A stretch of DNA of 10,402 nucleotides from Ruminococcus sp. UBA3855 (GTDB lineage: Bacteria > Bacillota > Clostridia > Oscillospirales > Ruminococcaceae), in NCBI GenBank assembly GCA_002392545.1, contig DGHF01000130.1:1-10402 (forward strand). Direction: 5' to 3'. A program made the translations under genes and the position numbers. The notes under the pieces were generated by a model that saw nothing but the letters and a program-made list of their open reading frames with translations, did not search any database and was not told where the DNA came from. Of this stretch, positions 1 through 6,242 are shown piece after piece. Each line of letters begins with the position of its first letter. Position 1 is the stretch's first letter.

Positions 1-123
1 GACACAATCTGCTGTACCCGAAAAAGAGGGCTGACCTGTTACCAGAATTTGAAATTCATCCGGTGAGGAAATGAATGGAATCATCCATTCTTCATCACTG
101 CTGTAAATTACTACTTTTTTCAT
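1..123 (-). CDS. Unknown protein, N-terminal 41 residues only (runs off the window edge)
   Basis: An open frame begins with ATG at 121-123 and continues without a stop to position 1, giving 41 residues that start MKKVVIYSSDEEWMIPF. A good ribosome binding site (AGGAG, 8 nt before the ATG) supports this start. The fragment is acidic, with no signal peptide or membrane segment, and I recognise no domain. The opening Lys-Lys-Val-Val-Ile-Tyr run could be the first beta strand of a soluble alpha/beta fold, but that is only an inference. It lies 68 nt downstream of the last DUF3592-like gene in the same orientation and may be the next gene of that transcript. The function cannot be named from this piece. 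Confidence 0.6.
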   Translation of the reverse strand, partial: MKKVVIYSSDEEWMIPFISSPDEFQILVTGQPSFSGTADCV

Positions 124-191
124 AACAATTTCTCCTATTCTGCTTTATTATGAAGATTTTCCCCATTATCTATCTGGCAAAATTAAGAGAA

Positions 192-788
192 CTATGCATT
201 TTTTTCCACTACCCACATTATCATAGTCACAAACGTTATCAGGACTGTCACAATGATGAGTAACAAATATTTCGAAGTCATTTCGCCCTCTCGTTCTGCA
301 AACCAGAAAAATTCCGGCTGTGAAGGATTGTAACAAATTAACCATTCATCTTGTTCCTGATACCACTTTTCACGGTCAAATACTGGATAACTCGCCTTGA
401 CTGTTCCGGAATCCGTCTCATATTCCATAATGGGTGCATAGACCTGATATTTTTTGGGCTTTTGGTATCGTCTGCGGATGACTTTTGTTCTGACGTGATA
501 ATCTACTACACGAGCCGTCACAGAAACTTCGTTTTTCATCAATGACTTGATACTGACAATCTGAATCAATGCCCATACTACGATACCCATTGCAAACAGA
601 ATCGGCAGCACTTCCAAATCTCCCGATATTCCCACACAGCTCCCGATAATTATCGTCATAACCATGCAGGCAATATCAACAACATTCAATTTGCTGTCAA
701 CTCTAATTTCTGAAACGACTCTGTAAAATGTATAGCAGAACCCCAACGAAAACAGAACAGCTACTATCAAGCCAATTTCTTTTTCCAT
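192..788 (-). CDS. Small membrane protein, DUF3592-like (paralogue A)
   Basis: This 198-residue protein has three hydrophobic segments near the N-terminus (about residues 5-23, 36-54 and 59-80), a soluble stretch (about 85-170) and a C-terminal membrane segment (about 173-194). The soluble part contains YQVYAPIMEYETDSG (114-128), then a PVFD turn and a CYNPSQPEFFWF block. The pattern of Tyr-x-Pro, strand, Gly, strand, then a 'Y-NP-P' motif resembles DUF3592-type membrane proteins, whose role is unknown. ATG at 786-788 is preceded by AAAGGTGA at suitable spacing. It lies 27 nt after its paralogue (816-1322), and the two share the motif YxVYAPIMxY(E/K)T(D/E)xG, so they look like a tandem duplication that has diverged strongly. 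The domain assignment is by eye; the membrane topology is more secure. Confidence 0.8.
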   Translation of the reverse strand: MEKEIGLIVAVLFSLGFCYTFYRVVSEIRVDSKLNVVDIACMVMTIIIGSCVGISGDLEVLPILFAMGIVVWALIQIVSIKSLMKNEVSVTARVVDYHVRTKVIRRRYQKPKKYQVYAPIMEYETDSGTVKASYPVFDREKWYQEQDEWLICYNPSQPEFFWFAEREGEMTSKYLLLIIVTVLITFVTMIMWVVEKNA

Positions 789-815
789 AATGTCACCTTT
801 TCCTGTATCAGTATA

Positions 816-1322
816 TCAAAAATAGTGTTCTAAAAACAGGTAAACCAGACTTATCACGAAACCACAAGTATATCCGCCCCACATTTTCTTGTCATCTGAT
901 GAAAATTCAGACGGATATTCTATGAAATAAAACAGCTCCGGTTTTTTCGCAATATAACGGATAGGGTATTCAAAATTCCGCTCATAGTCGAAATCTTCTG
1001 TGAATACACGGTATCGGGTTCGAATGACTTGACCCTGTTCTGTTTTGTAGCTCATAATAGGTGCATAGACATTGTATTCCGGACGATATTTTTCGCATCT
1101 TGTTTCAATGTCAACCGCAACAAGAACCGCTGTTGTTTCAATACCGGTATGGGAAAGGTAAATATAATACAACATCTTCACAAAGTAATATAATTCAAAA
1201 ATGATTCCCACTCCGATGATAATCCCAAGAAAAAGAGCGTTTCCAAAAATTCCTCCCAACCCCAACACAAGTATCAGCCCGAAAAATAGCAGAAATGCAA
1301 AACCAACATCTTTTTCCGTCAT
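816..1322 (-). CDS. Small membrane protein, DUF3592-like (paralogue B)
   Basis: I choose ATG at 1320-1322 (168 residues) over the in-frame TTG at 1341-1343. The ATG has AAGAAGGGG 9 nt upstream, whereas the TTG has no recognisable ribosome binding site. Two hydrophobic segments (about residues 8-26 and 28-56) precede a soluble region with YNVYAPIMSYKTEQG (83-97), a 'RVF' turn and a 'KKPELFYF' block. A short hydrophobic stretch (about 148-164) closes the protein. The soluble region matches paralogue A (192-788) in motif order and spacing. The gene follows purM after 39 nt and precedes paralogue A by 27 nt, so co-transcription with the purine genes is likely. Nothing in the protein points to purine metabolism or transport: it is too short and lacks transporter motifs. 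Function is unknown. Confidence 0.8.
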   Translation of the reverse strand: MTEKDVGFAFLLFFGLILVLGLGGIFGNALFLGIIIGVGIIFELYYFVKMLYYIYLSHTGIETTAVLVAVDIETRCEKYRPEYNVYAPIMSYKTEQGQVIRTRYRVFTEDFDYERNFEYPIRYIAKKPELFYFIEYPSEFSSDDKKMWGGYTCGFVISLVYLFLEHYF

Positions 1323-1361
1323 CAATACAAACCCCTTCTTCAATGCACCGCAAAAACGAAA

Positions 1362-2396
1362 TCAGTCGAGAATAACACCTTCCTCGGAGTTGACGAGTTC
1401 GCCCAGAATATAGGCTTGTTCCCCTGCGCCGTTGAGGATGTCGACAGCCTTGTCAGCATCTTCCGCATTGACAGAAATAATCATGCCCACACCCATATTG
1501 AAGGTATTGAACATATCACGCTCCGGAATGTGCCCAGTACGTGCAATCAAATCAAAAATGGGAAGCTGTTTCACGTCTTTTTTAGCGATATGAGCAGAAA
1601 TTCCCTCTGGTAATGACCTCGGAATATTTTCATAGAATCCGCCACCAGTGATATGGGAAACAGATTTCACTGTTACGCTCTCCATGAGTTTCAGAACAGG
1701 CTTGACATAAATTCTTGTCGGGGTCAGAAGTGCTTCACCCAATGTTGAGCCGAGTTCGTCAAAATGTTCTGCAAGGTTTTTTTCGTTGATGGCGAAGACC
1801 TTACGAACCAATGAAAAACCGTTCGAATGCACACCGCTGGACTTCAAAGCAATCAATACATCCCCTGCTTTCTGGCTGGATGTGTCAACAATCTTCTTCT
1901 TGTCAACAACACCCACTGCAAAACCTGCGAGGTCATATTCATCAATCGGGTAAAAATCGGGCATTTCTGCGGTTTCACCGCCTATCAGTGCACAGCCGGA
2001 CTGCACGCACCCGTCAGCAATGCCGGATACAATGGTAGCAACCTTTTCAGGGTAATTCTTGCCTACTGCGATATAGTCAAGGAAAAACTGAGGTTTCGCA
2101 CCACAGCAGATAATATCATTGACACACATTGCCACGCAGTCAATCCCGACAGTGTCATGCTTATCCATCAGGAACGCAATTTTCAGTTTTGTTCCGACTC
2201 CGTCCGTACCCGACACAAAAACAGGCTTTTCGATTCCGGTCAAATCAGGTTCAAACAAACCGCCAAAACCGCCGATTCCGGAGAGAACGCCGGAAATATT
2301 AGTTCTTGCAATGTGTTCTTTCATCAGTCTGACAGCCTCATAACCGGCGGTAACATCAACACCAGCTTTTTTATAGCTCTCTGAAAAACTCTTCAT
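1362..2396 (-). CDS. purM: Phosphoribosylformylglycinamidine cyclo-ligase (AIR synthetase)
   Basis: PurM closes the imidazole ring, turning FGAM plus ATP into AIR in the cytosol. The protein is 344 residues, the usual length for the family. It has SGTDGVGTK (62-70), where the family's glycine-rich ATP/substrate loop and its Asp and Lys are intact. It also has MCVNDIICCGAKP (90-102), the GGETAEMPDFY block (139-149), KSSGVHSNGFSLVR (185-198) and HITGGGFYENIPR (248-260), all in canonical order. ATG at 2394-2396 follows an AGGAGG site 5 nt upstream. It lies 96 nt after purF, a gap that holds a hairpin (2445-2482). The 3' neighbours are two membrane proteins rather than purN, purH and purD, which often follow purM in clostridial clusters. 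Confidence 0.97.
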   Translation of the reverse strand: MKSFSESYKKAGVDVTAGYEAVRLMKEHIARTNISGVLSGIGGFGGLFEPDLTGIEKPVFVSGTDGVGTKLKIAFLMDKHDTVGIDCVAMCVNDIICCGAKPQFFLDYIAVGKNYPEKVATIVSGIADGCVQSGCALIGGETAEMPDFYPIDEYDLAGFAVGVVDKKKIVDTSSQKAGDVLIALKSSGVHSNGFSLVRKVFAINEKNLAEHFDELGSTLGEALLTPTRIYVKPVLKLMESVTVKSVSHITGGGFYENIPRSLPEGISAHIAKKDVKQLPIFDLIARTGHIPERDMFNTFNMGVGMIISVNAEDADKAVDILNGAGEQAYILGELVNSEEGVILD

Positions 2397-2444
2397 GATT
2401 TCCTCCTAATTTACAAGGCTTACAGCCCCAATTTTTTGAAATAT

Positions 2445-2482
2445 CAGCCATTCAGGGAATGACAGGCACTCCCTGAACGCTG
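2445..2482 (-). other. Stem-loop in the purF-purM intergenic gap
   Basis: An 8-bp perfect inverted repeat (TTCAGGGA at 2451-2458, TCCCTGAA at 2470-2477) has an 11-nt loop. After a small internal bulge it is extended by an outer CAGC/GCTG stem (2445-2448 and 2479-2482). It begins 10 nt after the purF stop on the transcript. The RNA that follows on the minus strand is A-rich (ATATTTCAAAAAATTGG) and has no U tract, so it is not a standard Rho-independent terminator. A role as an mRNA-stability or processing element between purF and purM is an inference. The repeat itself is directly visible. Confidence 0.6.
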
Positions 2483-2492
2483 TAAAAATTCG

Positions 2493-3917
2493 TTATTCTT
2501 TGCCATTCCAGCAATAAGTACAAAGTGTACATTCCGGATTTCCGATAGCCCGAACTGTCCCTTCCAGTGACTGGAATTCCAAGCTTGTCAATTTGAGACG
2601 GCGACAAATTTCGTCACGGAGCTTGCGCCCTCTCTCGGTTTCGGAATTGCTGTATTCTTCCAAATGGTTCATACCCTCTGCGCCCTCGAAACTGTCAATG
2701 ACCTGACGTGCAATCAGCTCCATTTCAGAAGTACTTCTTGAGAAGTTGAGGTATTTGCAGCCGTACATAATCGGCGGACATGCGGAGCGCATATGCACTT
2801 CTTTTGCGCCGTTTTCATACAGAAATTCGACAGTTTCACGCATTTGTGTACCACGGACAATGCTGTCATCCACGAACAGCAATTTTTTCCCTTCAATCAG
2901 TTCATGCACCGGAATCAGTTTCATTTTGGCAACCTGATTTCGGAGTGTCTGCGTGGTGGGCATAAAGCTTCTGGGCCATGTGGGAGTGTATTTAATAAAG
3001 GGTCTTGCGAACGGAATACCGCTTCTATTAGCGTAGCCAATCGCATGGGGAGTACCGGAATCAGGCACACCACAGACATAATCCACGTCCGGCAATCTTC
3101 CGGCTTTGATGTCATTTTCCGCCATGATTTCGCCGTTGCGTGTTCTCATGGTTTCGACTGTTACCCCCTCATAGACTGCATTCGGGTAGCCGTAATATGT
3201 CCACAAGAAGGAGCAAATTTTCAAATTATCGTCAATTCCTTCTGAAAGAGTCTCACAGCCTTTAGAGGTCAGCTGAACAATTTCACCGGCTCTTAATTCC
3301 TTGTAAACGTAGTAGCCTAATTTTTGGAATGCAAACGACTCCATTGAGAAACAATAACCGTCATCACGCTTTCCAATGATGATAGGCAAGCGACCATATT
3401 TATCCCTTGCACAGATAATGCCGTCTTCCGTCAAAATGACAAGGTTCATTGTTCCGTCAATTTTGTTTTGTGCATAGCGGATACCTTCCGTGAATGTGTC
3501 TTTTTGTGAAATCAATGCACCGATTAAATCCCCTGAATTGATATTTCCACTGCTCATAGATTCAAAACTAGCACAGCCATTATTCAGCAACTCATTGACC
3601 AGTTCATCTGCATTACGGATAATACCGACACTGCAAACAGCATAAACGCCAAATTTTGAACGCATCAGAATTGGCTGAGGGTCTGTATCGCTGATACAAC
3701 CAATGCAGAGCTTCCCCTTCATGGAAACCACATCATTTTCAAATTTCGTCCGGAACGGAGAATTTTCAATGCTGTGGATGCTTCTCTGGAATCCGTGGGT
3801 CTTGCAATATGCTGTCATACCGCCACGGCGAGTTCCAAGGTGTGAATGATAATCCGTACCGAAAAAGACATCTGTCACACAGTCGTTTTCGGACGCTGCT
3901 CCGAAAAATCCGCCCAT
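2493..3917 (-). CDS. purF: Amidophosphoribosyltransferase, Fe-S type, lacking the glutaminase nucleophile
   Basis: PurF makes 5-phosphoribosylamine from PRPP, the first committed step of purine synthesis. The protein has 474 residues. The C-terminal phosphoribosyltransferase half is intact, with the PRPP loop FVDDSIVRGT at 348-357 and VPDSGTPHAIGYA at 284-296. Cysteines at 235, 387, 463 and 466 fall where the Bacillus subtilis enzyme binds its 4Fe-4S cluster; the tail reads CTLCTYC. The N-terminal Ntn-glutaminase half is odd. It starts MGGFFG where the family needs Cys (MCGIFG, or Cys exposed by propeptide cleavage). The usual VRYST region is near CISDTD (74-79), the HNG motif reads SVG (96-98), and the SDTE region reads NSGD (127-130). 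An in-frame TGA (3924-3926) six nt before the ATG excludes a longer N-terminus. The start lies 2 nt after purC, with GGGTGA inside the purC end. It probably uses ammonia or a separate glutaminase. Confidence 0.93.
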   Translation of the reverse strand: MGGFFGAASENDCVTDVFFGTDYHSHLGTRRGGMTAYCKTHGFQRSIHSIENSPFRTKFENDVVSMKGKLCIGCISDTDPQPILMRSKFGVYAVCSVGIIRNADELVNELLNNGCASFESMSSGNINSGDLIGALISQKDTFTEGIRYAQNKIDGTMNLVILTEDGIICARDKYGRLPIIIGKRDDGYCFSMESFAFQKLGYYVYKELRAGEIVQLTSKGCETLSEGIDDNLKICSFLWTYYGYPNAVYEGVTVETMRTRNGEIMAENDIKAGRLPDVDYVCGVPDSGTPHAIGYANRSGIPFARPFIKYTPTWPRSFMPTTQTLRNQVAKMKLIPVHELIEGKKLLFVDDSIVRGTQMRETVEFLYENGAKEVHMRSACPPIMYGCKYLNFSRSTSEMELIARQVIDSFEGAEGMNHLEEYSNSETERGRKLRDEICRRLKLTSLEFQSLEGTVRAIGNPECTLCTYCWNGKE

Positions 3918-3919
3918 AA

Positions 3920-4639
3920 TTATTCACCCATCAATCTTTTCATAATTTCCTGATATGCTTCTTCCACACCGCCCATATCTCTGCGGAAACGGTCTTTGTC
4001 CAGTTTCTCGTGAGTGGTGCTGTCCCAGAAACGGCAGGTATCCGGAGAAATTTCATCAGCCAGCAGAATTTCACCGTGGAAACGTCCGAATTCAATCTTA
4101 AAGTCAATCAAATCAATGTTCAGCTTCTTGAAGAATTCCAGCATGAATGCATTGACCTTGAAAGCATATTCTGCTACTTTAGCCAGTTCTTCCTTGGTTG
4201 CCAGACCCAGAGCCAGTGCATAGTAATCATTGATAAACGGGTCACCCAAATCATCATTCTTGTAAGAGAATTCCAGAATCGGAGTCAGGAGCTGTTTTCC
4301 CTCTTCTACGCCCATTCTCTTGGAGAAAGAACCAGCGGCAACATTACGGATAATAACTTCCAGAGGGAGAATTTCAACCTTCTTGACAAGTGTCTCACGG
4401 TCAGAAAGTTCCTCAACCAGATGAGTGGGAATGCCAGCCTGTTCCTGCAACATCTTGAACATGTAGTTTGTCATCTTGTTGTTAATAACACCCTTACCAG
4501 AGATAGTGCCCTTCTTTTCGCCGTTGAAAGCGGTGGCATCGTCCTTGTAGTCAACAATGACAAGGTCAGGGTCGTTGGTAGCATAGACTTTCTTAGCCTT
4601 GCCTTCATAGAGCTGTTCGCCTTTTACAATATTTTCCAT
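3920..4639 (-). CDS. purC: SAICAR synthetase (phosphoribosylaminoimidazole-succinocarboxamide synthase)
   Basis: PurC joins aspartate to CAIR using ATP to give SAICAR. At 239 residues it is the standard single-domain bacterial form. Visible blocks are LYEGKAKKVY (10-19, nucleotide-binding strand-loop), KKGTISGKGVINN (42-54), the family signature LPLEVIIRNVAAGSF (91-105), LIDFKIEFG (177-185) and LADEISPDTCRFWD (193-206). The last of these holds acidic and Ser/Pro residues of the active site. ATG at 4637-4639 has GGAGG about 10 nt upstream. The gene follows purE after 43 nt and is followed by purF after only 2 nt, so purC and purF are very likely translationally coupled. Nothing looks truncated or unusual in this gene. 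Confidence 0.97.
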   Translation of the reverse strand: MENIVKGEQLYEGKAKKVYATNDPDLVIVDYKDDATAFNGEKKGTISGKGVINNKMTNYMFKMLQEQAGIPTHLVEELSDRETLVKKVEILPLEVIIRNVAAGSFSKRMGVEEGKQLLTPILEFSYKNDDLGDPFINDYYALALGLATKEELAKVAEYAFKVNAFMLEFFKKLNIDLIDFKIEFGRFHGEILLADEISPDTCRFWDSTTHEKLDKDRFRRDMGGVEEAYQEIMKRLMGE

Positions 4640-4682
4640 TTTCGATATACCTCCATCAAATGATATATGTAAAACTCTGCAA

Positions 4683-5183
4683 TTACAGAGAATTTACCTT
4701 TTCCTGCATGGCAGCGTCTTTCTTAGCAACGCCTTCCGCCATATCCTGCTTCATCTTCTGCAAAGCCTGAGCCAGTTCAGGGTCAGAGAGTGCCAGCATC
4801 TGCACAGCGAGAATCGCCGCATTGGATGCATTATCAATGCCGACAGTGGCAACCGGAATTCCGGGGGGCATCTGTACGGTTGATAACAGTGCATCAAGTC
4901 CGTCAAGTTCCGTGGACTTCACCGGAATACCAATCACAGGTAAAATTGTATGAGCCGCCAGAACACCGCCCAGATGTGCTGCCTTTCCGGCTGCGGCAAT
5001 AATCACACCAAAACCATTTGCAACCGCATTCTTGGAAAATTCCGCCGCTGCATCAGGGGTACGGTGTGCAGACATGACATGCACTTCCACAGGCACGCTG
5101 AAAGACTTCAGTTTTTCCACTGCGCCTTTCACGACTGGAAAATCGCTGTCACTGCCCATAATGACTGCTACTTTTTTTGACAT
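4683..5183 (-). CDS. purE: N5-carboxyaminoimidazole ribonucleotide mutase (PurE catalytic subunit)
   Basis: PurE produces CAIR, the substrate of the adjacent PurC. I place the start at ATG 5181-5183 (166 residues), not the in-frame ATG at 5196-5198. The inner ATG has GAGG at fair spacing and gives the family-like N-terminus MSKKVAVIMGSDSDFP; the outer one has only AAAGAA upstream. Visible motifs are MGSDSD (9-14), MSAHRTP (37-43, catalytic His40 region) and AAGKAAHLGGVLAA (64-77). The AAHL core points to a class I mutase working on N5-CAIR, rather than the class II 'AGRSN' type that carboxylates AIR directly. A class I enzyme implies a purK gene, and none is in this window. The class call is by motif only. 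Confidence 0.95.
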   Translation of the reverse strand: MSKKVAVIMGSDSDFPVVKGAVEKLKSFSVPVEVHVMSAHRTPDAAAEFSKNAVANGFGVIIAAAGKAAHLGGVLAAHTILPVIGIPVKSTELDGLDALLSTVQMPPGIPVATVGIDNASNAAILAVQMLALSDPELAQALQKMKQDMAEGVAKKDAAMQEKVNSL

Positions 5184-5210
5184 AAGGAAACGCCTCATTT
5201 CTTTTGGTAT

Positions 5211-5224
5211 ACGGCATCTGCCGT
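5211..5224 (-). repeat. Short perfect inverted repeat between the WG-like gene and purE
   Basis: ACGGCATCTGCCGT is a perfect inverted repeat (5-6 bp stem with a 2-4 nt loop). It lies immediately after the stop codon of the upstream gene (5226-5228) and about 30 nt before the purE start. On the minus-strand transcript it is followed by ATACCAAAAG, not a U tract, so it is a poor terminator. It could mark an mRNA processing site or an operator in front of the purine genes, but no known PurR box (CCGAAC-type) is present here. Confidence 0.4.
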
Positions 5225-5225
5225 T

Positions 5226-6242
5226 TTATTCCTCATCTTCAGGCACAGCCTGAGAGGGAGCGAGAGGAAATGTCAGCTCCGCCCTCTGGAAATTCAGGTC
5301 AGAAGATGTCAGAATCATTTGATTATCCGCATTTCTGGTGAAATACAGATGGACTTGTATGGTACTCTTGGTACGGTCTGAACCGTCCCCCAGAATGGTA
5401 AATGCAAAATCATAAGAGCTTGTCTCAAATGACTGCACACTGAATGAAAAGCGATTGACTTCACGAAACGTAATATCTGTAAAACTATTTGGTTTTGTCA
5501 GGCTTCCGATGTAATCACCTCCGGAAATTTCCGGCAAACTTGTGAAATCACTTTTCAGAAGCATGTCAATATATTTCTGTACACATTCATTGATACGCTC
5601 GAAATCCTTTTCAAGCAGGTCATTCATATAAACCGCATTCGAAACCCTCCACAGAAAGGAGATTTCCCCGACGGAACATTTCATTTCTATTTTCCGGAGA
5701 ACCGGCTGATTTCCGGAAATATCATAATAGAAGTGATTCTCCCCTTTTTGCAGGTTCAGAAGTTCATTTTCATAAACCGCCGAATCATAGCTATGCAGAA
5801 ATACCGTTTCATAAGAAGAATTATAGATGATACTGCTGTTATCCTCTGCAACCGTCCCATTCAGGTAGTAACGATTCAGCCTCTCCACGGAACGGAACAC
5901 GAACGGCAGAACAACATTTTCTTCATAATCGATTCCACCAATTAAAACAGCATCATTCATTCTTCGGGATACCAGCACCATTTCGGGGGTAATGTCCAGA
6001 ATTTCCATCCATTCTGGTTCAATCACAACTGCCCCGTCCGCATCCAGCACCCCATAAAAGCCATTCACGCTCTCGAATACTTTCATATCACCATAAGTAT
6101 TGATGATAGATTTCACTCTGTTTTCTCCGTTGATATTCGCCGTGTTTTTGGTTACATCAAAATAAAATCTTGTCAGCCCCACACACAGCACTATCACAGC
6201 AATGAACAAAACAGAAATCAGAAGTTTGGCACGGTTATTCAC
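5226..6242 (-). CDS. Membrane-anchored extracytoplasmic protein with WG-repeat-like segments
   Basis: This 338-residue protein has an N-terminal hydrophobic anchor (about residues 7-25) after MNNRAK, which suggests most of it lies outside the membrane. The Cys at 20 is not in a good lipobox, because Leu precedes it. Residues 61-80 (GFYGVLDADGAVVIEPEW) resemble a WG-type repeat, and 99-122 (VLIGGIDYEENVVLPFVFRS) looks like a second, degenerate copy. The C-terminal half (about 215-325) is strand-rich and unrecognised, and the tail is acidic (PEDEE). The start is GTG at 6240-6242, overlapping the glycosyltransferase stop by 4 nt (GTGA), with GGGGA about 10 nt upstream. That overlap implies tight coupling with the glycosyltransferase, so a cell-envelope role is plausible but not shown. 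purE follows after 42 nt. Confidence 0.82.
   Translation of the reverse strand: MNNRAKLLISVLFIAVIVLCVGLTRFYFDVTKNTANINGENRVKSIINTYGDMKVFESVNGFYGVLDADGAVVIEPEWMEILDITPEMVLVSRRMNDAVLIGGIDYEENVVLPFVFRSVERLNRYYLNGTVAEDNSSIIYNSSYETVFLHSYDSAVYENELLNLQKGENHFYYDISGNQPVLRKIEMKCSVGEISFLWRVSNAVYMNDLLEKDFERINECVQKYIDMLLKSDFTSLPEISGGDYIGSLTKPNSFTDITFREVNRFSFSVQSFETSSYDFAFTILGDGSDRTKSTIQVHLYFTRNADNQMILTSSDLNFQRAELTFPLAPSQAVPEDEE
5239..5253 (-). repeat. Perfect inverted repeat inside the 3' end of the WG-like gene
   Basis: TCAGGCACAGCCTGA is a 6-bp stem with a 3-nt loop. It spans the codons for the last residues before the acidic tail, about 15 nt from the 5211-5224 repeat. Two consecutive hairpins just before purE could act together on the mRNA, for example to stop decay or to separate expression of the two upstream genes from the purine genes. 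It may also be chance, since it is coding sequence. There is no U tract after it. Confidence 0.3.

Noticed and set aside
1341..1343. TTG start for the DUF3592-like paralogue B
   Set aside because: No ribosome binding site precedes it; the AAGGGG site between it and the ATG at 1320-1322 fits the ATG.
1827..2384. 185-residue open frame on the plus strand across purM
   Set aside because: Antisense to purM, with low-complexity unrecognisable sequence and no promoter or ribosome binding site, so treated as a shadow.
4010..4663. 217-residue open frame on the plus strand across purC
   Set aside because: It is antisense to a clearly conserved purC, has no ribosome binding site of note and resembles no protein I know; it is a shadow of the codon use in purC.
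5196..5198. Upstream in-frame ATG as the purE start
   Set aside because: It adds MRRFL before the family-like N-terminus and has a weaker ribosome binding site than the ATG at 5181-5183.
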